This document shows, piece after piece, positions 33,308 through 41,151 of a DNA stretch of 64,000 nt. The translations under genes were made by a program, and so were the position numbers. The notes below the pieces were generated by a model. That model saw only the letters and a list, made by a program, of their open reading frames with translations. It was not told the DNA's origin and searched no databases. The DNA is from CAVUNY01 sp963843535 (GTDB lineage Bacteria; Chloroflexota; Anaerolineae; Anaerolineales; Anaerolineaceae). Numbering within the stretch: the stretch's first letter is position 1; the number at the start of each line of letters is the position of its first letter. The stretch spans positions 1,054,001 through 1,118,000 of the forward strand of contig CAWJKU010000004.1 in assembly GCA_963843535.1 (NCBI GenBank), read 5' to 3'.

Positions 33308-34000
33308 TTACTGATCAAACCAGCCAAATTTTTTTCTTACCCAGGCTGTGATTGCTTCCCAGGTGCTCATTCTGCTGTCGCGTTCTGGCTTTTTACATAT
33401 CCGCAGGTACCGCATGGCCTCAGAAATTGCTGCCTGAGCCATTTTCTCCCTCAACTCTGAGCCGGTTATTTTCCCGCAGTAAGACAGAATATATGGCATG
33501 TTGACTATGCATATCACCATCGTCGCGGCAAATTCCGGGTCGCTGACCATAAATGAACCCTGCTCACTACCCGCACGGATCAAACGAGCCATAAGATCGA
33601 TCGTGGGCTGCATCCAGTGAGCCTGACCGGTGCCTTCTCCAGCCATTTCAGGCATGATCCAGGCCAGGCGGAACACGTTGGGGTTATTCTCGGCGCTCTT
33701 TTGAAAAAATATCAGCGCCTCCTCGACAATAATTGGAAAATTTTTCAGCCCGCTGCGTGTAGTCAGCAGCATCAGTTGGTCAAGAGTTTTGAGCTGCTCG
33801 CGTTCAGATAGAGCCTGGAGGATCGCCGGCTGGCTCGGAAAATAAGTGAACAATCCCATATGGGTGAGGTCGAGGTGCTCCGCGACTGCGCGTGAGCTGA
33901 TGTGTTCGGGGCCTTTTTCGATCAGAATGGAATATGCGCTGTCGAGAATGTTCTCGCGCATCTGCTGGCGGTGTGAAGCGGTCATTTTTGGTCGGGACAT
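33308..34000 (-). CDS. TetR/AcrR-family transcriptional regulator
   Basis: 230 aa. An N-terminal HTH (about 12-58: ENILDSAYSILIEKGPEHIS, AVAEHLDLTHMGLFTYFPSQ) is followed by an all-helical ligand-binding domain ending in a short Trp-rich tail (TWEAITAWVRKKFGWF). Its start lies 35 bp from a TTTACA-T-TGTAAA inverted repeat (34035-34047) that may be its operator. No efflux pump is adjacent, so the target is unclear. Confidence 0.88.
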   Translation of the reverse strand: MSRPKMTASHRQQMRENILDSAYSILIEKGPEHISSRAVAEHLDLTHMGLFTYFPSQPAILQALSEREQLKTLDQLMLLTTRSGLKNFPIIVEEALIFFQKSAENNPNVFRLAWIMPEMAGEGTGQAHWMQPTIDLMARLIRAGSEQGSFMVSDPEFAATMVICIVNMPYILSYCGKITGSELREKMAQAAISEAMRYLRICKKPERDSRMSTWEAITAWVRKKFGWFDQ

Positions 34001-34034
34001 AATGCACTTCCCAAAAACATGAATTTATATTTAT

Positions 34035-34047
34035 TTTACATTGTAAA
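34035..34047. promoter_or_regulatory. Candidate TetR operator
   Basis: TTTACATTGTAAA is a perfect 6-bp inverted repeat around a single T, inside the AT-rich region upstream of the TetR gene. Confidence 0.45.
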
Positions 34048-34466
34048 TTAAATAAATCAAGCAGGTATATACCCTATTTGGACCGATGACAAGCTGATTA
34101 GAATTGGAATTTGGAAAAGGTGGAAGTTTTGGCCAATAACTGTGATCCAACATCTCCCCTTACTCCCGCTCCTACAGGCGTACCATACGCTGGGTGCGCC
34201 CAATCCTCTTCTGAACATCTGCGGTGGTATGGAAGGCGTTCTGCGCTGGATAAGGGAATCAGGGAGGGTAGGCTACATTAGCTGGCCGCGCCCCTGGGCC
34301 CATGCGCCCTGTGGCAAGGGCTGGCGCGGGCCACACACGCGACACTTGCACCTAACGCAATGCAGGTGAGCGCGCCTGCGGCGAGTGGTGTTGCCCGTAG
34401 GGGCGAGAACGGGCCTCAAATGACCAATTCATCAAAAATGCTAAATAAAAAGGGAGCAGCCCCCTC
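34048..34466. other. Intergenic region without a supported gene
   Basis: About 420 nt of mixed composition. Short frames here lack ribosome sites and read as GC-skewed chance ORFs. A GTAGGGGCGAGAACGGGCC segment (about 34396-34415) looks like debris of a GC-rich intergenic repeat. Confidence 0.4.
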
Positions 34467-34495
34467 TTGAAATATCGATTAAAACGATTTAGACT
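34467..34495 (+). promoter_or_regulatory. Candidate promoter for the EF-Tu-domain-like gene
   Basis: TTGAAA (34467-34472), 17-bp spacer, TAGACT (34490-34495), about 78 nt before the start codon. Confidence 0.5.
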
Positions 34496-34572
34496 GAAAA
34501 CGACAACAAAGACTCCATTGCTCGGCAGTGCGAGAGCTGCCGCGGTGTTCCGTTTCTTCAAAAGAGGCAGCG

Positions 34573-34845
34573 ATGGACATTCTCTTAGGAAAGGTCACGC
34601 ATTATTATTCCCGTTTGGGGGTGGCAGTGGTTGATTTGAAGCGGGAGATCGAAATCGGCGAGGTCATTTCCATTCAAGGGCATACCACCGATCTTGTTCA
34701 GCAAGTCATTTCCCTTGAAATCAACCATCAGAAAATAAAAAAAGCAGGCCCAGGAATGGAAGTAGCCTTAAAAGTTAATGATCCGGTGCGCAAGGGAGAT
34801 TTGATCTTCAAGACTGCTGAGGTAGATGCGGAGTTGGAAAAGTAG
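34573..34845 (+). CDS. EF-Tu domain-2-like small protein (90 aa)
   Basis: A single beta-barrel resembling domain 2 of translation elongation factors: ILLGKVTHYYSRLGVAVVDL, then GEVISIQGHTTDLVQQVISL and a final KVNDPVRKGDLIFK. It lacks any G domain. Families of this kind are annotated as translation elongation factor-like and are found near peptidase U32 genes in some bacteria, but none is near here. Start ATG 34573 with AGAGG upstream; a strong hairpin follows. Function unknown. Confidence 0.75.
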   Translation: MDILLGKVTHYYSRLGVAVVDLKREIEIGEVISIQGHTTDLVQQVISLEINHQKIKKAGPGMEVALKVNDPVRKGDLIFKTAEVDAELEK

Positions 34846-34870
34846 TTTTTAGCGCACTGATTGAAAAAAA

Positions 34871-34906
34871 GCACCCGACCGGAGGGTTTTATATCCGGGC
34901 GGGTGC
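34871..34906 (+). terminator. Hairpin terminator between converging genes
   Basis: GCACCCG-A-CCGGA pairs with TCCGG-G-CGGGTGC around a 10-nt loop. It is preceded by an A-run (34865-34870) that gives a T-run for minus-strand transcripts. Confidence 0.7.
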
Positions 34907-34925
34907 CTTCGGGTAAATTTATTCG

Positions 34926-37871
34926 TTAGCGCTCTACACCAGGCAGGTAGATTGGGTATGCGATATCAACCGTGACCGATGTGCTGCTCGATATGCCGTA
35001 GCTGTCAATTACCATCAGGGTGATGGTATGTTTTCCAGGTGTCAGATTATTGATCGGCACCGACGGCCCGATCCCTAAACCACCCTGAACATTGTCACTC
35101 CACTGCAGCGCCGAGTCTTCCAGCGTTCCATCTTCCATGTCGGTTCCACCGCCGTGGAAAACAATCAAGTCGCCAGGATTGATGATACTCAGGTTGGCAG
35201 GATTGGTTATAAATGCTTCCGGCGCATGATTTGGAATGGTAATGGTCTGGGTGGTTTCATCAAAACCGGTGTTCACGCCATCACTGGCAACCACGCGGAA
35301 CCGAACATCGGATGAGCCCGCCATCGAGTCTACATCAATATCGTAGCTGGGATTATTGAGGCTGTCCGCAATCAGGCTCCAGCTTCCGCCGCCGTCGTTG
35401 GAGAAGAATACCGAAAAGGTCAGGGGATCCCCGTCCAGGTCGGAAGCACTCCAGGACAGCGTTTGGGTGGTCTTCGCAGGCCAATCCACCGCAGCGACCG
35501 GACTGGTGATGGTCACCTGGGGTGCGTTCAGGCTGACATTGCGCGTATCAAGTACGTCAGTATTGTGGATAAGCACGATACTCTGGGTACCTTCTACATA
35601 GGGCATGACAAACGAAATATTTTGAGAGTCGGCCGGTGTTCCGGGGAAAGGTGGCGGCGGGAGCGGGCCGCCGGTATTTTGGTATTCGCTGGTGAAATCC
35701 ACGTTGAACTCCTGGAAAACCAGAACATTCCCGCCACCATTCGGAGCATCATGCAGCTCGATTTTATACTGGCCGATGGGAACCGAATAACTGAATCCGC
35801 CGTTGATGCGCTCCAGGTTACCCAGCATCCCGGGCACAATTGGATTATTCGCCGGGTTGTAGATCGTCGCATTGACCGCCAGCGATTGTAAGAAAGCGGT
35901 TGGAGAAAACGTGTAGGGTTGGACCATGTGAACCATGGATGGGCCGTTGCCTGAGATCGCATCGGCAGAGGTGGGGGAAAACTTGTTGTACATCGTGGTC
36001 CAGGTAAACGGAGAAATCCAGCCCTGTTTCGATCCGCCTGAAGGGCAGTAGCTCATTAAGTCGTGGGTGTTGGAGGGATTGTAAATCTTCCCGGTCAGGG
36101 TATTGAAGCCGAAAGCCTGGATGCTCGAATTGCCGTAAGGGAAGTTCGAATTGCTGTCATTGGAACCGCAGGCATCGGCCGTGTTGGTATGGTAGATATC
36201 GTAATCGTGGGTCAGTTCATGCCCAAAAATTAACGCGCCGGAGCCGGGATTATCGGTGTTTGTGCCCGGCGCATCTGAGCCGATGCCCACCACGCCAAAA
36301 CCACCGGCATGTGGATAAACAGGCATATCGGCGTGGCCGCCGCTGTACCCCTGGGATGGCGCCCAACCGTAGACGTGCCTGGCGCCGGTAAACGCGCCGC
36401 TCCCGAACAGCCAGGCAAAGGCATTTTCCTGGATCCACTGCCAGTTAAGCGCGCCAATCAGGCTGTGCTGGCCATCTCCTGATCCCAGGCTGGTAGTCCA
36501 ATTCAAGTAGCCGCTGCGCAGGTAATAAGTAATGGCGTTATTCCTGAGAGGCAGGAGCTGGTTCCACCATTGGGCGCCGCCGCCGTTCACCGCCCACCCT
36601 CCGGCATATTGGCTGCCAGTGTAGCCGGATGGGTGATAGCGCAGGCGGTCGCCAACCACGGTCATCACCCTGCGGTTGTTGAAGCTCATCGTGATAAAGC
36701 CAGTGGGAGGGTAGCGGTTGTTGCTTTCATTGGTTTCTGAATAAATATTATCCGGGTCGACTACCGCATAAAACTGGATGGTGGCCGGGCTGCCGGAAAA
36801 GGCATTGAAATAAACATCCGCGCTGTCTTTGACCGCCTGGTTGATGGCGGTGGTTGGTTTTCCATTGGAGTTGGCGACATAATCATTGCCAAAAGCCAGG
36901 ATGTGCAGGCGCACGGGTACATTGGAGTAACTTGAAAAGATATTATTTGCTTTGAGGTATATACGGGCTGTCGCATCTTTGCTGAGCACCATGGGCAGTG
37001 AATTAGCCGTGCAGCCTGCTGGAAGCCCATTAAAACACTGGATACCCTGCGTAATTTCTATCCCGTGGATCGCAAAATCCGGCTGCAGCAAAATGGGGGC
37101 AATCACCAGATTGGTGACACTTTTCTTGAACGAGTATAATGGCACCAACGGCGTCGGGGTAGGGGATGGTCCTGCGGTGGGTTTTATGGTCGGGATGGGT
37201 GTCCATTTGGGAAGCGGGCGTCGTCCGCTGGGGTTCAGGCCGGGAGCCAGGTACAGGTTATCGATCGATTCGTCTCCCCCTTGCACGTAACTGATATCAA
37301 CGCTGGCAATGCGCGCCAGACTGTCAGAAATGCCGACAAAAAAGTTATGAGGGGCGCCGACATTATCGAAGCGGAACTGGCATAAGATGCTTTTCTGAAC
37401 ATCGTAGGCGGTTACCTCAGCGAGGACATGGCCCCCGGTGGGTAAAATGCCGTTGCCCAGGTACATGGCGACATGCGTGCGCGGAAACGTAAAGGCGATG
37501 GATAGAGGCGTATTGGGCACACCTGCGGCAGTGAAATTCCGGGCAACATTGGGTGGCGACTGAGGCACGTCTGGGCTGCCCGGTTTTACCGCATAAATTC
37601 TTACTGGAGGAGTCTGAATGGGAAAATACACCCCGTAACCGGCCTGGTACTGCGTAGACAGGGCCGTATTATCGGGCAGATCGTCAAAGGTGATGATTTT
37701 TGGAGAGGGTATATCGCGCTGGTCAAAAAATTGAACACAAGGCTGAATCTGAGCGCTGGCGGAAGGGAGCTGGTTGTTTTGCATGATAAATATGCCGGTC
37801 AATAGAATCAAGACCGGGATGGCAGCGATCACAAAGTTTTTTGTCTTTGCTTGAGAAAAGAGATTAATCAT
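34926..37871 (-). CDS. Large secreted metzincin-like metalloprotease with Ig-like repeats
   Basis: 981 aa with an N-terminal signal or anchor (about 12-32). The first 200 residues form a beta-rich domain (FDDLPDNTALSTQYQAGYGV), followed by a Thr/Pro hinge and a CARDB-like domain. The catalytic region (about 400-620) has HELTHDYDIYH, an HExxHxxxxxH zinc site in which Asp occupies the usual Gly, and a Met-turn DLMSYC about 50 residues later. Two Ig/cadherin-like repeats follow (about 790-970), and the protein ends IYLPGVER. AAGGAG precedes ATG 37871. It probably degrades extracellular protein. The long form and terminal motif suggest surface attachment. Confidence 0.8.
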   Translation of the reverse strand: MINLFSQAKTKNFVIAAIPVLILLTGIFIMQNNQLPSASAQIQPCVQFFDQRDIPSPKIITFDDLPDNTALSTQYQAGYGVYFPIQTPPVRIYAVKPGSPDVPQSPPNVARNFTAAGVPNTPLSIAFTFPRTHVAMYLGNGILPTGGHVLAEVTAYDVQKSILCQFRFDNVGAPHNFFVGISDSLARIASVDISYVQGGDESIDNLYLAPGLNPSGRRPLPKWTPIPTIKPTAGPSPTPTPLVPLYSFKKSVTNLVIAPILLQPDFAIHGIEITQGIQCFNGLPAGCTANSLPMVLSKDATARIYLKANNIFSSYSNVPVRLHILAFGNDYVANSNGKPTTAINQAVKDSADVYFNAFSGSPATIQFYAVVDPDNIYSETNESNNRYPPTGFITMSFNNRRVMTVVGDRLRYHPSGYTGSQYAGGWAVNGGGAQWWNQLLPLRNNAITYYLRSGYLNWTTSLGSGDGQHSLIGALNWQWIQENAFAWLFGSGAFTGARHVYGWAPSQGYSGGHADMPVYPHAGGFGVVGIGSDAPGTNTDNPGSGALIFGHELTHDYDIYHTNTADACGSNDSNSNFPYGNSSIQAFGFNTLTGKIYNPSNTHDLMSYCPSGGSKQGWISPFTWTTMYNKFSPTSADAISGNGPSMVHMVQPYTFSPTAFLQSLAVNATIYNPANNPIVPGMLGNLERINGGFSYSVPIGQYKIELHDAPNGGGNVLVFQEFNVDFTSEYQNTGGPLPPPPFPGTPADSQNISFVMPYVEGTQSIVLIHNTDVLDTRNVSLNAPQVTITSPVAAVDWPAKTTQTLSWSASDLDGDPLTFSVFFSNDGGGSWSLIADSLNNPSYDIDVDSMAGSSDVRFRVVASDGVNTGFDETTQTITIPNHAPEAFITNPANLSIINPGDLIVFHGGGTDMEDGTLEDSALQWSDNVQGGLGIGPSVPINNLTPGKHTITLMVIDSYGISSSTSVTVDIAYPIYLPGVER

Positions 37872-38079
37872 CCTGGCAAACTCCTTGCGATCCGATAGGT
37901 TTTTATAAGCAGTACTCCAATAAGCAGGCAAAATGAAACAAAGCCCGCCATGGCATGAAATCAGATAAATATTACATTAATTATCAATAAATTGCAATTA
38001 AGAAAAGGTTTATGAAATTCTCAGAAAAGGATTTACGGGTTAGAATTTACTGAATCCATCTGGTGAACCGAGATATCTT

Positions 38080-38313
38080 ATGCCGGGCTTTGAAGCGTTG
38101 GGAAAATGGCTGGTAATCATTGGGGCGGTGCTGCTGGTTGTCGGAGGCCTGATCTGGCTGGCAGGGCGTATTCCAGGATTGAAGCAGCTCCCCGGCACAA
38201 TTCAAATCAACCTGGGAGGTCTGACCTGCATCATCCCAATTTTGGCTTCAATTGTGTTGAGTGTGATTCTTACGCTTTTACTAAATCTGGTGCTGCGCCT
38301 GTGGCGCCATTAA
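38080..38313 (+). CDS. DUF2905 family small membrane protein (77 aa)
   Basis: Two hydrophobic helices (about 9-29 and 50-70) with the conserved linker GRIPGLKQLPGTIQI, the hallmark of DUF2905. Its role is unknown. It diverges from the metalloprotease gene and ends in a small gap before a GC-rich repeat. Confidence 0.85.
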   Translation: MPGFEALGKWLVIIGAVLLVVGGLIWLAGRIPGLKQLPGTIQINLGGLTCIIPILASIVLSVILTLLLNLVLRLWRH

Positions 38314-38392
38314 GACGGCGATTATTAAACATGAAAAAACCCCGAAATTAATCTCGTGGTTCTTCATGTCATTTGACTACAGCTTAAGAAAG

Positions 38393-38475
38393 CCCCCACC
38401 CCTTTTCACCCCTTCCCGCATAAAATGGCCGTTTGTCAATGATCGCTGCCTGTGGGAAGGGGGCAGGGGGATGGG
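38393..38475. repeat. GC-rich imperfect inverted repeat element (short copy)
   Basis: Left arm beginning CCCCCACCCC (38393-38420) and right arm ending GGGGGATGGG (38451-38475) are imperfect reverse complements around a 30-nt centre. The right arm closely matches that of the longer element at 55966-56182. Confidence 0.55.
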
Positions 38476-38500
38476 TAAATAGGCTGTGATCCTTAAGAAA

Positions 38501-38543
38501 AACACGACACATCCCAAAAAATTTTTTCGGGGTGTGTCATGTT
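38501..38543. terminator. Hairpin terminator downstream of xylB
   Basis: AACACGACACATCCC pairs with GGGGTGTGTCATGTT (one A-C mismatch, one G-U). A-rich and T-rich flanks make it usable in both directions. Confidence 0.65.
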
Positions 38544-38568
38544 TTTTCAGGATAATGTATCCTCAGGA

Positions 38569-40062
38569 TCAGGCGCTTAATTTATGCGTGAGGTCTTTCA
38601 ACGCGGGATAAAGCTGGCGGTACAGCGCGTAAAATGGTTCGTAGGCTGAAACCCCCTGGGGATCGGGTTGGGTCGAACCGGTAACCTGTATTCCGGCCTG
38701 GCAGGCATGGTCTACATCTGGCCAACAGCCCGCCCCCACGCCTGCCAGCAGGGCAGCGCCATAGGCAGCCCCTTCGGTGGTGTTTACCGTCACCAGCTCA
38801 GAATTAAATACGTCCGCCAGAATCTGGCGCCAGAGGGCACTGCGCGCGCCTCCTCCGGATACCCTGACCTGGCGAATCTGGCTGAGCCCGGCCGATTTGA
38901 TCAGCTCGAAGCTGTCTCGCAGTCCAAAAGCCACGCCTTCCAGCACGGCCCGGCTGAAATGGGGCAGGGTGTGGCGAATGGTTATCCCTGCGAAGGATCC
39001 GCGTGCCAGTGGATCCGGATGAGGTGTGCGCTCTCCGGTCAGGTACGGCAAGAAGAGCAGCCCTTCGCATCCCGGCGCAACCTGTTTGGCCGGGGCAAGC
39101 AGGGAATCATAATCCATGCCCGGCGCGAAGGTATCGCGGAACCAGCGCAGGCTGCCGGCAGCCGAGAGCATCACGCCCATCAGGTGCCAGCGGTTGGGGA
39201 CGGAGTGGCAGAAGGCATGCAATCGGCCTTCCGGTTCGATGAAAGGCCCATCTGTCGTGGCAAAGACAACCCCCGAAGTGCCCAGGGCAAGGGATACGAT
39301 GCCTGTTTCTACCGCACCTACCCCCACCGCTCCGGCTGCCTGGTCGCCCCCACCGCCAACGACCGGCGTTCCGGCCATCAACCCGGTCAGACGTGCCGCT
39401 TCAGGGGTGATTTCTCCAGTAATCTGGCTGCCTTCGAAGGTGATCGGCAGCCATTCCAGGGGGATATCCAGGGATTTGAGCATCTCTGGCGACCAATCTC
39501 GGGTGCGGATATCAAAAAGGATCGTCCCCGATCCATCGGCGCGGTCCACGGCGAAGCCGCCGCTGAGATGGTAGCGGACATAATCTTTTGGCAGCAAGAT
39601 ATGCCTGATCCTGGCGTAGATTTCCGGCTCGTTCTCGCGCACCCATAATATTTTTGGGGCTGTAAACCCGGTCAGCGCATCATTTCCGGTGATTTGTATT
39701 AGCCGTCTGCGCCCTAATCGAGCGCGGATCTCATCGCACTGGCTGCCGGTGCGCTGGTCGTTCCAAAGGATCGCGGGACGCAGTACCTTCCCTTTATCAT
39801 CCAGCAGGGTCAAACCGTGCATTTGACCCGTCAAGCCCACTGCCGCTACATCTCGACCGGAAATGCCGGTTTGCGAAAGAACCTCACGGATTGACTTCAC
39901 CGCCCCGGTCCACCAATCCTCTGGATCTTGCTCGCTCCACAGGGGGTAGGGGGTGGAAAGCGGATGTTCTGTATTGGCAGTTCCGACTACCGTGCCCTGT
40001 GGATCGATTAATAACGCCTTGACACCCGTCGTAGATACGTCGATACCCATGAAATAGGCCAT
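38569..40062 (-). CDS. xylB: Xylulokinase / FGGY-family sugar kinase
   Basis: 497 aa. FGGY fold with ATPase motif MGIDVSTTGVKALLID at the N-terminus, catalytic-base region LTGQMHGLTLLDD, WNDQRTGSQCDEI in the xylulokinase form, and the C-terminal nucleotide site VSGGGARSALWRQILADVF. It phosphorylates D-xylulose or a related ketose. It lies 25 nt after eda and probably shares its transcript, so a 2-keto-sugar-acid pathway substrate is also possible. GGGAG precedes ATG 40062. Confidence 0.88.
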   Translation of the reverse strand: MAYFMGIDVSTTGVKALLIDPQGTVVGTANTEHPLSTPYPLWSEQDPEDWWTGAVKSIREVLSQTGISGRDVAAVGLTGQMHGLTLLDDKGKVLRPAILWNDQRTGSQCDEIRARLGRRRLIQITGNDALTGFTAPKILWVRENEPEIYARIRHILLPKDYVRYHLSGGFAVDRADGSGTILFDIRTRDWSPEMLKSLDIPLEWLPITFEGSQITGEITPEAARLTGLMAGTPVVGGGGDQAAGAVGVGAVETGIVSLALGTSGVVFATTDGPFIEPEGRLHAFCHSVPNRWHLMGVMLSAAGSLRWFRDTFAPGMDYDSLLAPAKQVAPGCEGLLFLPYLTGERTPHPDPLARGSFAGITIRHTLPHFSRAVLEGVAFGLRDSFELIKSAGLSQIRQVRVSGGGARSALWRQILADVFNSELVTVNTTEGAAYGAALLAGVGAGCWPDVDHACQAGIQVTGSTQPDPQGVSAYEPFYALYRQLYPALKDLTHKLSA

Positions 40063-40087
40063 TGTTTTCTCCCGGGTAAGGTTAGAA

Positions 40088-40759
40088 TTATTTTTTCACT
40101 TCCGCGATCCACTGCAGGATCGAAGCGGTTGTTTCCTGCATTGCCTGGAAATTTTTCGCCGCCACCCAATCTTTGCGCACCAGGTTGCTTCCCAACCCCA
40201 CGCAGCAGGCCCCGGCTTTCAACCAGCTTTGCACCGATTCTCGGGTAGCCTCGACCCCACCGGTGGGCATCAGCCGGGTCCAGGGCAGCGGGCCTAACAC
40301 GGCTTTAATAAAGGCAGGTCCGCCCACGGTTTCGCCTGGGAATACCTTGACTATTTCTACCCCTGCCTCTTCAGCCGCGGAAATCTCGGCAACCGTCGCG
40401 CAGCCAGGCAGGTAAGCGATTTTTCGCCGGTTGCACAGGCGGGCCACTTCCGGATTGAACAGCGGGCCGACGATAAAATTGGCGCCGTGAGCGATATATA
40501 AAGCAGCGGTGGGCGCGTCGACCACCGATCCCACCCCTAATATGATCGGTAATTTTGTATCTTCGATATACGAATTTACGTGACTGAACACAGGCAGGGC
40601 TTTTTCTCCCCGGTTGGTGAACTCTAGCACGCGCGCTCCGCCGTTTGAAACCGCTTTGGCAATTTCCTGAGCGACCATGGGGTCGTCATGGTAAAACAGC
40701 GGCACCAGACCGGTCGAGAGCATCGCATCATACACTTGCAAGCGAGTATAACGGGCCAT
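40088..40759 (-). CDS. eda: KDPG/KHG aldolase family protein
   Basis: 223 aa TIM-barrel class I aldolase: VPLFYHDDPMVAQEIAKAV, VLEFTNRGEKAL (catalytic Glu region), GVGSVVDAPTAALYIAHGAN, and EIVKVFPGETVGGPAFIKAV with the Schiff-base Lys. MPTGGVEATRESVQSWLKAG is the phosphate-binding end. It cleaves 2-keto-3-deoxy-6-phosphogluconate or a related 2-keto-3-deoxy acid. It is first in the operon with a sugar kinase and diverges from lysC. Confidence 0.9.
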   Translation of the reverse strand: MARYTRLQVYDAMLSTGLVPLFYHDDPMVAQEIAKAVSNGGARVLEFTNRGEKALPVFSHVNSYIEDTKLPIILGVGSVVDAPTAALYIAHGANFIVGPLFNPEVARLCNRRKIAYLPGCATVAEISAAEEAGVEIVKVFPGETVGGPAFIKAVLGPLPWTRLMPTGGVEATRESVQSWLKAGACCVGLGSNLVRKDWVAAKNFQAMQETTASILQWIAEVKK

Positions 40760-40922
40760 GCTTTTATCCTTTCAACAACTCCTGGAGATTTGTTTTTATT
40801 GCAGCGAACCGTGGATATTCTTGACGAGCGACAGGTTAATTATAGCGTGTCCGCAGGCATCAGTTGTAAGAAAAAAATCGCTTATTTAGGAGGCAAATTT
40901 CCCAATTTTAACGCTCGGTTTA

Positions 40923-40951
40923 TTGACAACTTTATATAAAGGTGCTACTAT
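40923..40951 (+). promoter_or_regulatory. Sigma-70 promoter of the lysC-asd operon
   Basis: TTGACA (40923-40928), 17-bp spacer, TACTAT (40946-40951). Transcription would begin near 40958, about 20 nt before the leader peptide start. Confidence 0.8.
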
Positions 40952-40978
40952 CCGTAAATCTTTTTAGCCCAGGCGCTG

Positions 40979-41071
40979 ATGAAAAAGCTTTCTCTCAAGA
41001 CTACGATTGTCACTATGAATCCGACTACTGGTCAAACCATTGTACGGAGGCCCGGGCATTTTCAGAGATAA
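40979..41071 (+). CDS. Leader peptide of the aspartokinase attenuator (30 aa)
   Basis: A short frame ATG 40979 to TAA 41071, starting MKKLSL. Residues 7-21 read KTTIVTMNPTTGQTI, so 6 of 30 residues are Thr, with 2 Ile, 1 internal Met and 3 Lys. Threonine, isoleucine, methionine and lysine are all made from aspartate through the enzyme encoded downstream. The peptide starts about 20 nt after the expected transcription start and ends before a strong terminator (41100-41129), the arrangement of an amino-acid attenuator such as the thr leader of enteric bacteria. Its ribosome site is weak. Confidence 0.65.
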   Translation: MKKLSLKTTIVTMNPTTGQTIVRRPGHFQR

Positions 41072-41096
41072 GTCATATAGGATCTGAATTTTTTCC

Positions 41097-41129
41097 AAGG
41101 CTCTCCGCAAGATGGAGGGCTTTTTTTTT
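41097..41129 (+). terminator. Attenuator terminator before lysC
   Basis: GCTCTCC (41100-41106) pairs with GGAGGGC (41114-41120), then nine T. The upstream CGGAGG (41045-41050, leader codons 23-24) can pair instead with CTCCG (41103-41107), giving a possible antiterminator. Confidence 0.75.
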
Positions 41130-41151
41130 ATCGGAGAGGAGTGAACGAAAG

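Noticed and set aside
34142..34369. 75-aa frame in the intergenic region
   Set aside because: No start signal, low-complexity composition, no family resemblance.
40958..41130. Lysine riboswitch before lysC
   Set aside because: The leader is too short and I see none of the conserved L-box segments; the Thr-rich leader peptide explains it better.
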